A stretch of DNA of 20,206 nucleotides. Source: CAYLLD01 sp964425135. GTDB taxonomy: Bacteria; Pseudomonadota; Alphaproteobacteria; Rhodobacterales; Rhodobacteraceae. The stretch spans positions 1 through 20,206 of the forward strand of contig CAYRKW010000060.1 of NCBI GenBank assembly GCA_964425135.1, given 5' to 3'. The position numbers were made by a program, and so were the translations under genes. Below are positions 6,062 to 15,061 of the stretch, in pieces (the stretch's first letter is position 1; each line of letters opens with the position of its first letter). The notes under the pieces were generated by a model, which had not been told where the DNA came from, searched no databases, and saw nothing but the letters and a program-made list of their open reading frames with translations.

Positions 6062-9000
6062 TTAAAATTCCTCGACGGTGATCACACCGGGGACGTGTTT
6101 GATGGCGCCGCGGATTTCGGGGCTGATGGCGTAGGCGTCGGGGAGGGAGATTTCGACTTCGCCGGGCAGTTCGGGGTGGATGAGGATCAGGTTGACGGGG
6201 CCTTTGCGGGCGCGACCGTTGCCGTCTTTGGACGCTGAAAGGCGGGTTGAGACGGAAGAGATCGCGGCCGCGTCGTTCACAAAGATATTCAGGCCTGCGG
6301 GCGCGGTGTTTGCGATGGCGACGTCGATGGCCTGGGCGGAGCGGGCAAGCAGTTTGAGTTGATCGCTTTCGGCGGTGGCCTCCACGGCGAGGACGACGTT
6401 GGTGCCGGGCTCCAAGAGATCGCGGTGCGCCTCCAGCGTGTCGGAGAATACCGTCACCTCGTAAAGCCCTGTTGGATCGGAAAGCTGGACGAAGGCGAAG
6501 CGGTTGCCGCGGGCGGATTTGCGTTCCTGTCTGCCCGCCACCGAGCCAGCAATTTTGGCAGCGCAAGGGCCTTGCTGGACGCGGCTTGTCAGTTCCTCAA
6601 GGGTCATGACGCGCTCGCGTTTGAGTGCGCCTTGATAGTCGTCAAGGGGATGGCCGGAGAGGTAGAAGCCGACCGCCATATGCTCTTGCGCGAGGCGTTC
6701 GGTGGGCAGCCAGTCTTCGGGGGTGACAAGGCGGGGCGGTGGAAGGTCGGCACCGCTTTCGCCAAAGAGCGATGACTGGTTGGAATTTTTCTCATCGTGG
6801 CTGGCGGCGGAAAATGCGGCAATCGCGTCGATATTGGCGAGCATCTTGGCGCGGTTGCTGTCGAGCTGATCGAACGCGCCGGAGCGGGCGAGCATCTCCA
6901 GCGGGCGTTTGCCGATGCGCTTGAGATCGACGCGGGCGGCGAAGTCGAAAATGTCGGAGAAGGGGCCGTTTTGGCGGGCTTCTTCCACCAGCTTCATCGC
7001 TTCTGCCCCGACGTTTTTGAGCGCGCCAAGCGCGTAGGCTATTTTGCCGTCCACCACCGAAAAGAGCGCGGCAGAGCGGTTCACGCAGGGCGGTATAAGC
7101 TCGATCTCAAGTCGGTCCACTTCCTGTTTGTAGGTGTTCAGCTTGTCGGTCAGATGCATGTCACAGTTCATCACGGCGGCCATGAACTCGACAGGGTAGT
7201 TGGCTTTGAGCCAAGCGGTCTGATAACTGACCACTGCATAGGCGGCGGCGTGGGATTTGTTGAAGCCGTAATTGGCGAATTTGTCCAAGAGGTTCCAGAC
7301 CTCCAGCGCTTTGGCTTTATCGACGCCATTTTCGGCAGCCCCGGCGAGGAATTTTGGACGCTCGGCGTCCATGGCTTCCTGAATTTTCTTACCCATCGCG
7401 CGGCGGAGCATGTCGGCGCCGCCGAGCGAATACCCTGCCATTTTACGGGCGATTTCCATCACCTGCTCCTGATAGACGATGATGCCTTGGGTCTCGTCCA
7501 GGATGGGGTCGATGAGGGGGTGGATGCCTTCGCGCTCTTCGATGCCGTTTTTGACCTTGCAGAACTTGGGAATGTTCTCCATCGGGCCGGGGCGGTAGAG
7601 GGCGACCAGCGCGATGATGTCTTCGATGGTATCGGGCTTCATCTGCCGCAGGGCGTCGCGCATGCCCGAACTTTCCACCTGAAACACCGCAACCGTGTCG
7701 GCGTTTGCGTAAAGCTCGTAGGATTTTGCGTCATCGAGGGGGATAGCGCCGGGGTCGATCTCGATTTCGCGCAGTTTCAGCAGGTCGATGGCGTTCTGGA
7801 TCACCGTGAGGGTCTTTAGACCGAGGAAGTCGAATTTCACCAGGCCCGCCGCTTCGACCCATTTCATGTTGAACTGGGTGGCAGGCATTTCCGAGCGGGG
7901 GTCCTGGTAGAGCGGGACCAACTCATCGAGCGGGCGGTCGCCGATCACCACGCCTGCCGCGTGGGTCGAGGCGTTGCGGTAGAGGCCTTCGAGTTTCTGG
8001 GCGTAGTCCATCAGGCGGGCGACGACCTCTTCGGCTTTGGCCTCTTCGCGCAGACGCGGCTCGTCGGCGAGCGCTTTTTCGATGGAGACCGGTTTAACGC
8101 CTTCGACGGGGATCATTTTCGATAGGCGATCCACTTGGCCGTAGGGCATTTGCAGGACGCGGCCCACGTCGCGGATGGCGGCTTTGGAGAGGAGCGCGCC
8201 GAAGGTGATGATCTGGGCGACGCGGTCTTTGCCGTATTTTTCCTGAACGTAGGTGATGACCTCTTCGCGGCGATCCATGCAAAAATCGATGTCGAAATCG
8301 GGCATGGAGATCCGTTCGGGGTTGAGGAAGCGCTCGAACAGGAGGCCATAGCGCAGCGGATCGAGATCGGTGATTGTGAGCGCATAGGCGACCAGCGAGC
8401 CTGCGCCCGAGCCGCGACCGGGGCCGACGGGGATGTCGTGGGTTTTGGCCCACTTAATAAAGTCGGCAACGATGAGGAAATATCCGGGAAAGCCCATGCC
8501 CTCGATCACGCCAAGCTCGAAGTCGAGCCGTTCGTGGTACTCTTCGATGGGACCGACAGGCTCGATCTCTTTGAGGCGCTGCTCAAGGCCGGCTTTGGAC
8601 TGGCGGCGGAGTTCATCGACCTCGTCATCGGCGAATTTGGGCAGGATGGGATCGCGGGTGGTGGGGCGGAACGCGCAGCGCTGGGCGATCTCGACGGTGC
8701 GCTCTACGGCTTCGGGCAGATCGGCAAACAGGGCGACCATCTGCTCTTGCGATTTGAAGTAATGCTCTGGCGTGAGGCGGCGGCGTGGCTCTTGCTGATC
8801 GACATACGTGCCATCGGCGATACACATCAGCGCGTCATGGGCTTCGAACATGCCCGGCGCGTCGAAATGGACGTCGTTGGTGGCGACCAGCGGCAGGTCC
8901 ATCTGATAGGCGAGATTGACGAGACCGGGTTCGGACTGCGCCTCGCTGATCGGGAGCGAGCCGTCGGGGTTCGGGTGGCGCTGCACCTCAACGTATAGAC

Positions 9001-9508
9001 GATTGGCGAAGGTGGTGGCGAGCGATTGCAGGAGGGTGGCGGCGGCATCGGGCTGGCCGCCCAAGAGCAACTGGCCAAGCGGGCCATCCGCGCCGCCCGT
9101 GAGGCAAATCAGACCTGCGTTGTGGAGCGATATCTGGTCGAGGGTGACGTGATGCACCGTGTCGCGGGTTTCGAGAAAATAGCAGGAGTTGAGTTTGAGG
9201 AGGTTCTCATACCCCGTCTCGTTTTGCGCCAGCAGCACGATGGGCGCGGTTGTCGGATGCGGTGCATTGGGCGCGCGGGCGGGCAAATAGTCGAGCGCGA
9301 ACTGGCAGCCGATGATCGGCTGGACGCCTGCTTTGGCAGCATATTCCGCGTATTCGAGCGCACCGAAAAGATTGCCGGTGTCGGTGACGGCGAGGGCGGG
9401 CATTTTCTCGCGGATGGCAAGATCGGGGAGCTTTTTGACCTGAAGCGCCCCTTCAAGCAGGGAAAAGGCGGAGTGGGTGCGCAAATGGATAAACTGAGGT
9501 GCTGTCAT
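6062..9508 (-). CDS. dnaE: DNA polymerase III subunit alpha (DnaE)
   Basis: This is the catalytic subunit of the replicative DNA polymerase III holoenzyme, 1148 residues long, close to the usual 1150-1180 for alphaproteobacterial DnaE. The N-terminal PHP domain opens with FIHLRTHSAFSLLEGA (residues 6-21). The polymerase active-site motif PDFDIDF is at residues 403-409, and the third catalytic Asp lies in FDFLGLKTLTV at 559-569 (Asp560, matching E. coli Asp555). Other family landmarks are GPGRGSGAGSLVAYAL and FNKSHAAAYA. The C-terminal part has a helix-hairpin-helix region and an OB fold (IAGSVAGRQERKSARGN). The start ATG 9508 fits the family N terminus and has a GGCAGG just upstream; a TTG at 9598 would add 30 residues that do not look conserved. 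All key residues are intact. It is a single-gene unit, divergent from the hybrid kinase gene. Confidence 0.97.
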   Translation of the reverse strand: MTAPQFIHLRTHSAFSLLEGALQVKKLPDLAIREKMPALAVTDTGNLFGALEYAEYAAKAGVQPIIGCQFALDYLPARAPNAPHPTTAPIVLLAQNETGYENLLKLNSCYFLETRDTVHHVTLDQISLHNAGLICLTGGADGPLGQLLLGGQPDAAATLLQSLATTFANRLYVEVQRHPNPDGSLPISEAQSEPGLVNLAYQMDLPLVATNDVHFDAPGMFEAHDALMCIADGTYVDQQEPRRRLTPEHYFKSQEQMVALFADLPEAVERTVEIAQRCAFRPTTRDPILPKFADDEVDELRRQSKAGLEQRLKEIEPVGPIEEYHERLDFELGVIEGMGFPGYFLIVADFIKWAKTHDIPVGPGRGSGAGSLVAYALTITDLDPLRYGLLFERFLNPERISMPDFDIDFCMDRREEVITYVQEKYGKDRVAQIITFGALLSKAAIRDVGRVLQMPYGQVDRLSKMIPVEGVKPVSIEKALADEPRLREEAKAEEVVARLMDYAQKLEGLYRNASTHAAGVVIGDRPLDELVPLYQDPRSEMPATQFNMKWVEAAGLVKFDFLGLKTLTVIQNAIDLLKLREIEIDPGAIPLDDAKSYELYANADTVAVFQVESSGMRDALRQMKPDTIEDIIALVALYRPGPMENIPKFCKVKNGIEEREGIHPLIDPILDETQGIIVYQEQVMEIARKMAGYSLGGADMLRRAMGKKIQEAMDAERPKFLAGAAENGVDKAKALEVWNLLDKFANYGFNKSHAAAYAVVSYQTAWLKANYPVEFMAAVMNCDMHLTDKLNTYKQEVDRLEIELIPPCVNRSAALFSVVDGKIAYALGALKNVGAEAMKLVEEARQNGPFSDIFDFAARVDLKRIGKRPLEMLARSGAFDQLDSNRAKMLANIDAIAAFSAASHDEKNSNQSSLFGESGADLPPPRLVTPEDWLPTERLAQEHMAVGFYLSGHPLDDYQGALKRERVMTLEELTSRVQQGPCAAKIAGSVAGRQERKSARGNRFAFVQLSDPTGLYEVTVFSDTLEAHRDLLEPGTNVVLAVEATAESDQLKLLARSAQAIDVAIANTAPAGLNIFVNDAAAISSVSTRLSASKDGNGRARKGPVNLILIHPELPGEVEISLPDAYAISPEIRGAIKHVPGVITVEEF

Positions 9509-9809
9509 GCCTGCCGTGCTTTGCCTTGGAGTGATGTCCGAAATTGAGAATCGGATCGCTGCGTTGCTCAAGGTTACGCCAATATCTGATGCGGGCAAAG
9601 CACCGTAGGCTGGCGCAGGTTGAAATTATGCTTGTCATGAAAAGGCAAGATGTGGATAGATGCACACAACCCTAGAGTGAATTAAGGTGGCAAGAGTATC
9701 GCGTGACAGATTTTGAGCCGGACAGGTCAATTGCCCCGGATTTCAGACCGGTCGGGCTGCAACCCGCCACAGCTTTTTGCCCCAAATGGAACAAACGGAA
9801 AGCGATTTG
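9509..9809. promoter_or_regulatory. Divergent intergenic region between dnaE and the hybrid kinase gene
   Basis: These 301 nt lie between two divergent genes, so both promoters should be here or just inside. I could not assign either with confidence. On the plus strand a TTGTCA at about 9632 is followed after 17 nt by GATAGA, a weak match to a sigma-70 promoter. On the minus strand a CATAAT hexamer is present near 9625 but without a good -35 at the right distance. No tandem repeat, strong inverted repeat or RNA gene was seen. Confidence 0.45.
9797..9802 (+). promoter_or_regulatory. Ribosome-binding site that sets the hybrid kinase start
   Basis: GGAAAG lies 7 nt before ATG 9810. The earlier in-frame candidates, TTG 9777 and ATG 9786, follow a pyrimidine-rich stretch (AGCTTTTTGCCCC) with no purine-rich site. 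ATG 9810 also places the receiver domain (ISLLVVDD) directly at the N terminus, as is usual. Confidence 0.55.
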
Positions 9810-11303
9810 ATGGAAGATATTTCATTGCTCGTTGTGGATGATTTCGACGATGATCGAGAACATCTCATAAGTCTCATTCAAGATGCTGACACGCAGTTCA
9901 AGTTTACCGAATGCGCAAACAGTGGTGAGGCGTTTGCGATGCTGGAAGCTATGAGCATCGATTGTGTTCTTCTCGATTACCGGCTCGATAATGAGGACGG
10001 GATCGAGGTCCTTGGTGAAATTCTCAAGATCGATCCGTTGTTGCCGGTGATTATGCTGACCGGGCAGGGCACGCAAAAAGTGGCGGCGAGCGCGATCAAG
10101 GCGGGGGCGGCGGACTATCTGATCAAGGCGGAGCTGAACACCACAGACACGGTCAAAGCTATCAAACAGGCGGTCGCCAATTCGCGCAGCCTGCCGGTCA
10201 AGCAGCAGCAGACGCAACGCAAGGACCGGCTCGAATCGCTCAGCCATTTGTCGGCGGGGATTGCGCATGATCTGAACAATTCGCTTGCGGCTATGAAAGT
10301 CTCGCTGACGCGGGTGCTCAAGGATGATTTATCGGAAAACTCGCGTGCGCGGGTCGAGACGTCGCTGTCGGTGATAGATCAGATTGTGGCGACCACGGGG
10401 AGGCTTTTGGGGTTTGCGAGCAAGCAGGCGGGGCGTTTGTCGGCGCGCTCAACGGTTGAGGTGTTGGCCGAATTGCAGTCGATTGCGCGCGATCCGATTA
10501 CGGCGGGGATCAGTTTGGAGTTTCAGCCGTGCGAAGAAGACGTGTTCGTTTTTTGCGATCAGGAGCTTTTGAAAAACGCGCTTTATAATCTTTTGCTCAA
10601 CGCTCAGGAAGCGATTGCATTTGATGGCGCGACGGGGCGGGTTGTTATCTCCGCCAAGATGGGGCGTGAAGACGAGCAGGTTTACGTCGATTTCAACATC
10701 GCGGATAATGGCAACGGGATGCCGCCCGATGTGCTCAAACGCGCGACCGATCCCTATTTTACCACGAAGGCCGAGCAGGGCGGTACGGGGCTTGGGCTTG
10801 CGATGGTTTACGGTTTTGCCAATCAGTCCGACGGCAATCTGATTTTCAAGAGCAAGCCGGGGCAGGGTACGAAGGTGACCCTGCGCCTGCCGGTTGCCAA
10901 TCCAGAGCAGCTTCAGTCCGAGCCGACGCATCCGGGCGATGACGGGGAGGCGCGCAAACGGCAGAAAATCCTGCTGGTTGAGGATCAGGTGATCCTGTGC
11001 CGTGCGATTGCGGAGGATTTGCGGGATACGGGCTATGACGTTGAGACGGCGCATGATTCCAACGAGGCGATGGAGAAAGCCGCCGAACTGAGCAATCTCG
11101 ATGTGCTGGTGACGGATATTCAGATGCCCGGTGGCGATAACGGGTTTGTGCTGGCCGGTAAGTTGAAGAAACGGTTTCAAGACATTAAAATTATTGGAAT
11201 TTCCGGGTATAATAGCTTTGAGCATTTCCAGAATGTGGATGAGATCGAGACGATTTTGCAAAAGCCGTTTGATCCTGATGAATTGGTGCGGCTGATTGGT
11301 TAG
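9810..11303 (+). CDS. Hybrid histidine kinase, receiver-kinase-receiver, no sensor domain
   Basis: This 497-residue protein has three modules. Residues 1 to about 125 form a receiver domain (acidic pocket VVDDFDDD, phospho-acceptor Asp56 in LLDYRL, late Lys in DYLIKAE). Residues about 140-375 form a histidine kinase: H-box HLSAGIAHDLNNSL with His153, N-box NALYNLLLNAQEAI (Asn260/Asn264), G1 DNGNGMP and G2 GGTGLGLAMVYGF. Residues about 385-497 form a second receiver (ILLVEDQ, Asp436 in VTDIQMP, Lys in LQKPF). No transmembrane segment, PAS, GAF or other input domain is present, so it should be cytosolic and take its input through the N-terminal receiver or a partner protein. The start is set by the GGAAAG site. 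No cognate output regulator is adjacent. It lies upstream of an ABC importer operon on the same strand, but the 213-nt gap leaves a functional link open. All phosphotransfer residues look intact. Confidence 0.92.
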   Translation: MEDISLLVVDDFDDDREHLISLIQDADTQFKFTECANSGEAFAMLEAMSIDCVLLDYRLDNEDGIEVLGEILKIDPLLPVIMLTGQGTQKVAASAIKAGAADYLIKAELNTTDTVKAIKQAVANSRSLPVKQQQTQRKDRLESLSHLSAGIAHDLNNSLAAMKVSLTRVLKDDLSENSRARVETSLSVIDQIVATTGRLLGFASKQAGRLSARSTVEVLAELQSIARDPITAGISLEFQPCEEDVFVFCDQELLKNALYNLLLNAQEAIAFDGATGRVVISAKMGREDEQVYVDFNIADNGNGMPPDVLKRATDPYFTTKAEQGGTGLGLAMVYGFANQSDGNLIFKSKPGQGTKVTLRLPVANPEQLQSEPTHPGDDGEARKRQKILLVEDQVILCRAIAEDLRDTGYDVETAHDSNEAMEKAAELSNLDVLVTDIQMPGGDNGFVLAGKLKKRFQDIKIIGISGYNSFEHFQNVDEIETILQKPFDPDELVRLIG

Positions 11304-11516
11304 GGGCTGTTCGGCTTCACCGGATGTGTGCGTGATGACGGGGCGTGCGCGTTGCCGTCGTCGAGAAACCTGCTCATTCCCTCCGTTGGCAGTGGCCCGT
11401 CGCGGCATTTGATCGTATAGCGGTGCCGAACGCGCGTATTGCGAGGGAGAATCACTTTTCTCGCAGGCGCGATTGATGCAACATTGCGGGCGCGACACGA
11501 GTAGGGACGAACCGTT
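11304..11516. promoter_or_regulatory. Leader region of the ABC importer operon
   Basis: These 213 nt separate the hybrid kinase stop from the ABC ATPase start. A stem-loop can be drawn at 11440-11465 (TGCGAG with CTCGCA, 14-nt loop that could extend by wobble pairs), about 50 nt before the start. There is no T-run that would make it a terminator, and no promoter stands out. The hairpin may be a 5' UTR element of the importer operon. AGGGACGA just ahead of TTG 11517 serves as its ribosome site. Confidence 0.35.
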
Positions 11517-13031
11517 TTGGGCGGGTTACTTGAAGTATCTGGATTGACGAAGGCTTATCCCGGTGTTGTGGCCAATGACACGGTGTCGTTCGATATCGAA
11601 AAAGGCGAGATACACGCGCTTTTGGGTGAGAATGGCGCGGGCAAGTCGACGCTGGTGAAGATGATTTACGGGCTGGTCAAGCCAGATGCGGGGACGCTGA
11701 AGCTGTCGGGTCAGACCTACACGCCCGCCGGTCCGTCGCAGGCGCGTCATTCGGGCGTTGCGATGGTGTTCCAGCATTTCTCGCTCTTTGAGGCGCTCAA
11801 TGTCGCCGAAAACATCGCGCTGGGGATGGAGAACCCGCCGAAGATGCGGGCGTTGAGCGCGGAAATCCGCGACGTCTCGCATCGCTACGGGCTGCCGATT
11901 GATCCGGAGCGACTGGTGGGCGATCTATCGGCTGGAGAGCGGCAGCGGGTGGAGATCATTCGCTGTCTTTTGCAAAACCCGCGTCTGTTGATCATGGATG
12001 AGCCGACCTCGGTTCTTACCCCGCAAGAGGTTGAGACCTTGTTTGCGACGCTGCAAAAGCTGTCGGAAGAGGGGGTGAGCATCCTTTATATCTCGCACAA
12101 ACTGTCGGAAATTCAGTTCCTGTGTGACCGCGCGACGATCCTGCGCGGCGGGCGCGTTGTGGCGACGTGCAATCCGCGCGATGAGACGCCGCAGAGCCTT
12201 GCGGAGATGATGATCGGTGCAACGCTGAGCGCGCCGAAAGAACGGAAAACAAAGCCAGGATCGGCTATTCTGGAAGTGCGGGATTTGTCGTTGGCGGCGG
12301 AAAATCAGTTCAGCGTGGCGCTCAAGGATGTGTCCTTTGACCTGCGGGCGCATGAGATATTGGGCATTGGCGGGGTCGCGGGCAACGGTCAGGACGAGCT
12401 GATCGCGGCGCTGAGCGGTGAGCGCATGCCGCAAGAGGGGATCATTTGGCTCAACGGGCGCGATGTGGTGCATCTGGGGCCGAATGCGCGGCGCGAGATC
12501 GGCTTGCTTTGCGCGCCCGAAGAGCGTCTGGGTCATGCAGCCGCGCCGGATATGTCCTTGACGGAAAACGCGTTTTTGTCGGCGCGGGTGCGCCAAAGGC
12601 TCGATCTTAAGGGGCTGATCAAGCATGAGAGCACGGCCAATTACGCGCGCGCTGTGATCAATGCGTTTGATGTGCGCACGACTGGGCCGGAGCAACCTGC
12701 ACGGGCCTTATCGGGCGGGAATTTACAGAAATTCGTTATTGGGCGCGAGATCATGCAGCGCCCGATTGTACTGGCGGTCAATCAGCCGACATGGGGCGTT
12801 GATGCGGCGGCGGCGGCCTCCATCCGCGATGCGCTGCGCAATCTGGCGGATGAGGGCGCAGGCGTGATCGTCATCAGTCAGGATCTTGATGAGCTGATGG
12901 AGATATCGGACATGATTGCGATCCTGTCCAATGGCTGGCTGTCGGTGCCCGAGCCTGCACAGAACCAGACGATTGCGGCGATCGGGCAGAAGATGGAAGG
13001 CAGACGGGGGGGCACGCATGTTCAGGCTTGA
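11517..13031 (+). CDS. ABC transporter ATP-binding protein, BMP/nucleoside importer type (NupO-like)
   Basis: This 504-residue protein contains two fused ABC cassettes, as in sugar and nucleoside importers. The first is canonical: Walker A GENGAGKST (residues 37-45), signature LSAGERQR (from 137), Walker B LLIMDEPTS with Asp161/Glu162, and the H-loop SHK. The second is degenerate: GVAGNGQDEL in place of Walker A, signature LSGGNLQK (from 398), and NQPTWGVD (Asn422, Gln423) where Asp-Glu would be catalytic. That pattern is normal for this family, so only the first site is likely to hydrolyse ATP. The start is TTG 11517 with AGGGACGA upstream; no ATG is available before conserved sequence begins, so the rare start is accepted. 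The gene overlaps the next by 14 nt. It energises the two permeases encoded next, at the inner membrane. The transported compound is probably a nucleoside, by family. Confidence 0.93.
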   Translation: MGGLLEVSGLTKAYPGVVANDTVSFDIEKGEIHALLGENGAGKSTLVKMIYGLVKPDAGTLKLSGQTYTPAGPSQARHSGVAMVFQHFSLFEALNVAENIALGMENPPKMRALSAEIRDVSHRYGLPIDPERLVGDLSAGERQRVEIIRCLLQNPRLLIMDEPTSVLTPQEVETLFATLQKLSEEGVSILYISHKLSEIQFLCDRATILRGGRVVATCNPRDETPQSLAEMMIGATLSAPKERKTKPGSAILEVRDLSLAAENQFSVALKDVSFDLRAHEILGIGGVAGNGQDELIAALSGERMPQEGIIWLNGRDVVHLGPNARREIGLLCAPEERLGHAAAPDMSLTENAFLSARVRQRLDLKGLIKHESTANYARAVINAFDVRTTGPEQPARALSGGNLQKFVIGREIMQRPIVLAVNQPTWGVDAAAAASIRDALRNLADEGAGVIVISQDLDELMEISDMIAILSNGWLSVPEPAQNQTIAAIGQKMEGRRGGTHVQA

Positions 13032-14088
13032 GAAACGCCCCGAGCCGTCGGTTGTGATGCGCGCACTGACGCCGGTTCTGGCGGTTGTTCTGACGATGAT
13101 CGCAGGGGCCATTCTGTTCTCGATCCTGGGCAAGAACCCGGTGGAGGCGATACGGGTGATCTTCATCGACCCGCTCCTTGATCCGTTCTCGCGCACCGAG
13201 CTTTTCGTCAAAGGCGCGCCGCTTATTCTGATCGCAATCGGCCTGTCGATCGGGTTCCGTGCGGGCGTTTGGAATATCGGCGCCGAAGGACAGTTTATCA
13301 TCGGCGCGCTTGCGGGCGGTGCGGTGGGGCTGGCGTTTTACGGCACGCAAGGCACCTGGCTCTTGCCGCTGATGGCGCTTGCGGGCGCGCTGGGCGGGTT
13401 GGTCTGGGCGATGATCCCGGCGGTTTTGCGGATCAAATATAACGCCAATGAAATTCTGGTCAGCCTGATGCTGGTTTATGTGGCGACGCTGCTCTTGTCG
13501 GCGATGGTCTCGGGCCCTTTGCGTGATCCGTCGGGGTTCAACTTCCCTGAAAGCCGCGTTTTCCACGACAGCGCAACCCTGCCGATCATCTGGCCCGGAA
13601 GCCGGGTGCATGTGGGCGTTCTGGTTGCCTTTGGTGCGGTGATCGCAGCTTATTTGCTGATGGAACGGCATGTGCTGGGCTTTCAGATTAAGCTGATCGG
13701 GCAGGCGCCCAAGGCGGCGAAATTCTCTGGCGTTGATGGCAGTATGATCATCGCGATCTGCCTTGGCCTGTCCGGCGCGCTGGCCGGGCTTGCGGGGATG
13801 TTTGAGGCTTCGGGTCCGGTGGGGCAGCTGGTGCCATCGCTGCCGGTGGGCTATGGCTTCACGGCGATCATTGTCGCGTTTCTGGGGCGGCTTAATCCTA
13901 TCGGCATCATGTTGGCAGGCATGGTCATGGCGCTGACGTATATTGGCGGGGAGACGGCACAGTTTATGCTGAACCTGCCAGCGGCGGCGATCAGTGTGTT
14001 TCAGGGCATGTTGCTCTTTTTCCTTCTGGGCACGGATGTTTTCGTGAACTACCGCATCGTGCCCAAACGCAAGGCGGAGGCGGGTTGA
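13018..14088 (+). CDS. ABC transporter permease, BMP/nucleoside importer type (NupP-like)
   Basis: This 356-residue inner-membrane protein belongs to the BPD_transp_2 (LivH/RbsC-like) permease family. It starts with a short basic cytosolic segment (MFRLEKRPEPS), a first membrane helix at about residues 17-38, and about eight further hydrophobic helices. The conserved FRAGVWNIGAEGQF loop typical of this subfamily follows the second helix region, and FTAIIVAFLGRLNPIG lies nearer the C terminus. The end is basic (KRKAEAG), as expected for the cytosol. ATG 13018 has GGGGGGCACGC just before it and overlaps the end of the ATPase gene by 14 nt; longer in-frame openings lie within that gene. It pairs with the following permease to form the channel. 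Confidence 0.93.
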   Translation: MFRLEKRPEPSVVMRALTPVLAVVLTMIAGAILFSILGKNPVEAIRVIFIDPLLDPFSRTELFVKGAPLILIAIGLSIGFRAGVWNIGAEGQFIIGALAGGAVGLAFYGTQGTWLLPLMALAGALGGLVWAMIPAVLRIKYNANEILVSLMLVYVATLLLSAMVSGPLRDPSGFNFPESRVFHDSATLPIIWPGSRVHVGVLVAFGAVIAAYLLMERHVLGFQIKLIGQAPKAAKFSGVDGSMIIAICLGLSGALAGLAGMFEASGPVGQLVPSLPVGYGFTAIIVAFLGRLNPIGIMLAGMVMALTYIGGETAQFMLNLPAAAISVFQGMLLFFLLGTDVFVNYRIVPKRKAEAG

Positions 14089-15002
14089 TGGATTTTTCTG
14101 CGCTCTCCCCCGCGGCTCTGATCGTGGCGATTATGTCGGCGGCGACACCGCTGCTGTTCGCGGCGATTGGTGAGTTGGTGGTGGAAAAATCGGGCGTTCT
14201 GAACCTGGGCGTGGAAGGCATGATGATCTTCGGAGCCATCGCCGGATTTGCCATATCGGTTGAGACCGGATCGCCCTATCTGGGCATCATCGGTGGCGCT
14301 ATTGGCGGGGCGGCGATTGCGTTGATCTTCGGGTTTCTCACGCAGTTTCTGATGTCCAATCAGGTGGCGACGGGCCTGGGTCTGACGCTCTTCGGGCTTG
14401 GGCTATCGGCGCTGGTGGGGCAACCCTATTCAGGGGTGAAACCGCCGCGCTCGTTCTCTTTCGAGATCGGGTTTCTGTCGGAAAAGCCGGTGAGCATTGA
14501 CTATATGATACCGGTCTCGATCCTGTTGGTGGTCGCGGTTGCCTGGTTCCTGAAATCGACGCGCTCCGGGTTGATCCTGCGCTCGGTTGGGGAGAACCAT
14601 GATGCGGCGCATTCGCTGGGCTACAACGTTATTCGCATCCGCCTGATGGCAATTGCCTTTGGTGGGGCCTGCGCGGGCGTGGGGGGCGCGTATCTGTCGC
14701 TGATCCGTGTGCCGCAATGGACCGAAGGGATGACGGCAGGCGCAGGCTGGATTGCGCTGGCCATCGTCGTTTTTGCCTCGTGGAAGCCGTGGCGTGCGGT
14801 GATCGGGGCGTATCTTTTCGGAGGCGTGACGATCATCCAGTTGAACCTGCAATCGCTTGGCATCCCGATCCAGTCGCAATATTTATCGATGACACCGTTT
14901 CTGGTGACGATTCTGGTGCTTGTCATCATCTCGTCGGACAAGCGCGCAACCCAAGCCAATGCGCCGGCCTCGCTGGGCCGCGTGTTCGAAAAATCGGGCT
15001 GA
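14088..15002 (+). CDS. ABC transporter permease, BMP/nucleoside importer type (NupQ-like)
   Basis: This 304-residue protein is the second BPD_transp_2 permease of the importer. It consists almost wholly of hydrophobic helices, with the subfamily loop EKSGVLNLGVEGMM at about residues 29-42 and conserved-looking stretches SNQVATGLGLTLFGLG and AGAGWIALAIVVFASW. Its ATG overlaps the previous stop by one base (TGATG), a classic translational-coupling arrangement. The TTG three bases earlier is in frame but not needed. It should pair with the first permease in the inner membrane. A 59-nt gap with a small hairpin separates it from the binding-protein gene. Confidence 0.93.
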   Translation: MDFSALSPAALIVAIMSAATPLLFAAIGELVVEKSGVLNLGVEGMMIFGAIAGFAISVETGSPYLGIIGGAIGGAAIALIFGFLTQFLMSNQVATGLGLTLFGLGLSALVGQPYSGVKPPRSFSFEIGFLSEKPVSIDYMIPVSILLVVAVAWFLKSTRSGLILRSVGENHDAAHSLGYNVIRIRLMAIAFGGACAGVGGAYLSLIRVPQWTEGMTAGAGWIALAIVVFASWKPWRAVIGAYLFGGVTIIQLNLQSLGIPIQSQYLSMTPFLVTILVLVIISSDKRATQANAPASLGRVFEKSG

Positions 15003-15020
15003 CCGATCCATATTTCAACG

Positions 15021-15043
15021 CCCGCGCAGGGGAGCGTCGCGGG
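15021..15043. repeat. Small intercistronic hairpin before the binding-protein gene
   Basis: CCCGCG (15021-15026) pairs with CGCGGG (15038-15043) across an 11-nt loop, in the only sizeable gap of the importer operon. It ends 18 nt before the binding-protein ATG and just ahead of its AAGGAG ribosome site. Such hairpins often protect the binding-protein part of an importer mRNA, which is needed in excess; that role is inferred. Confidence 0.35.
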
Positions 15044-15061
15044 TTCAACAAGGAGACTGGA

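Noticed and set aside
6797..7819. Plus-strand open frame of 340 codons opposite dnaE
   Set aside because: It is antisense to the conserved polymerase core, without a recognisable domain or ribosome site.
9509..9598. N-terminal extension of DnaE from TTG 9598
   Set aside because: The extra 30 residues do not resemble the family, and ATG 9508 begins right before the conserved PHP domain.
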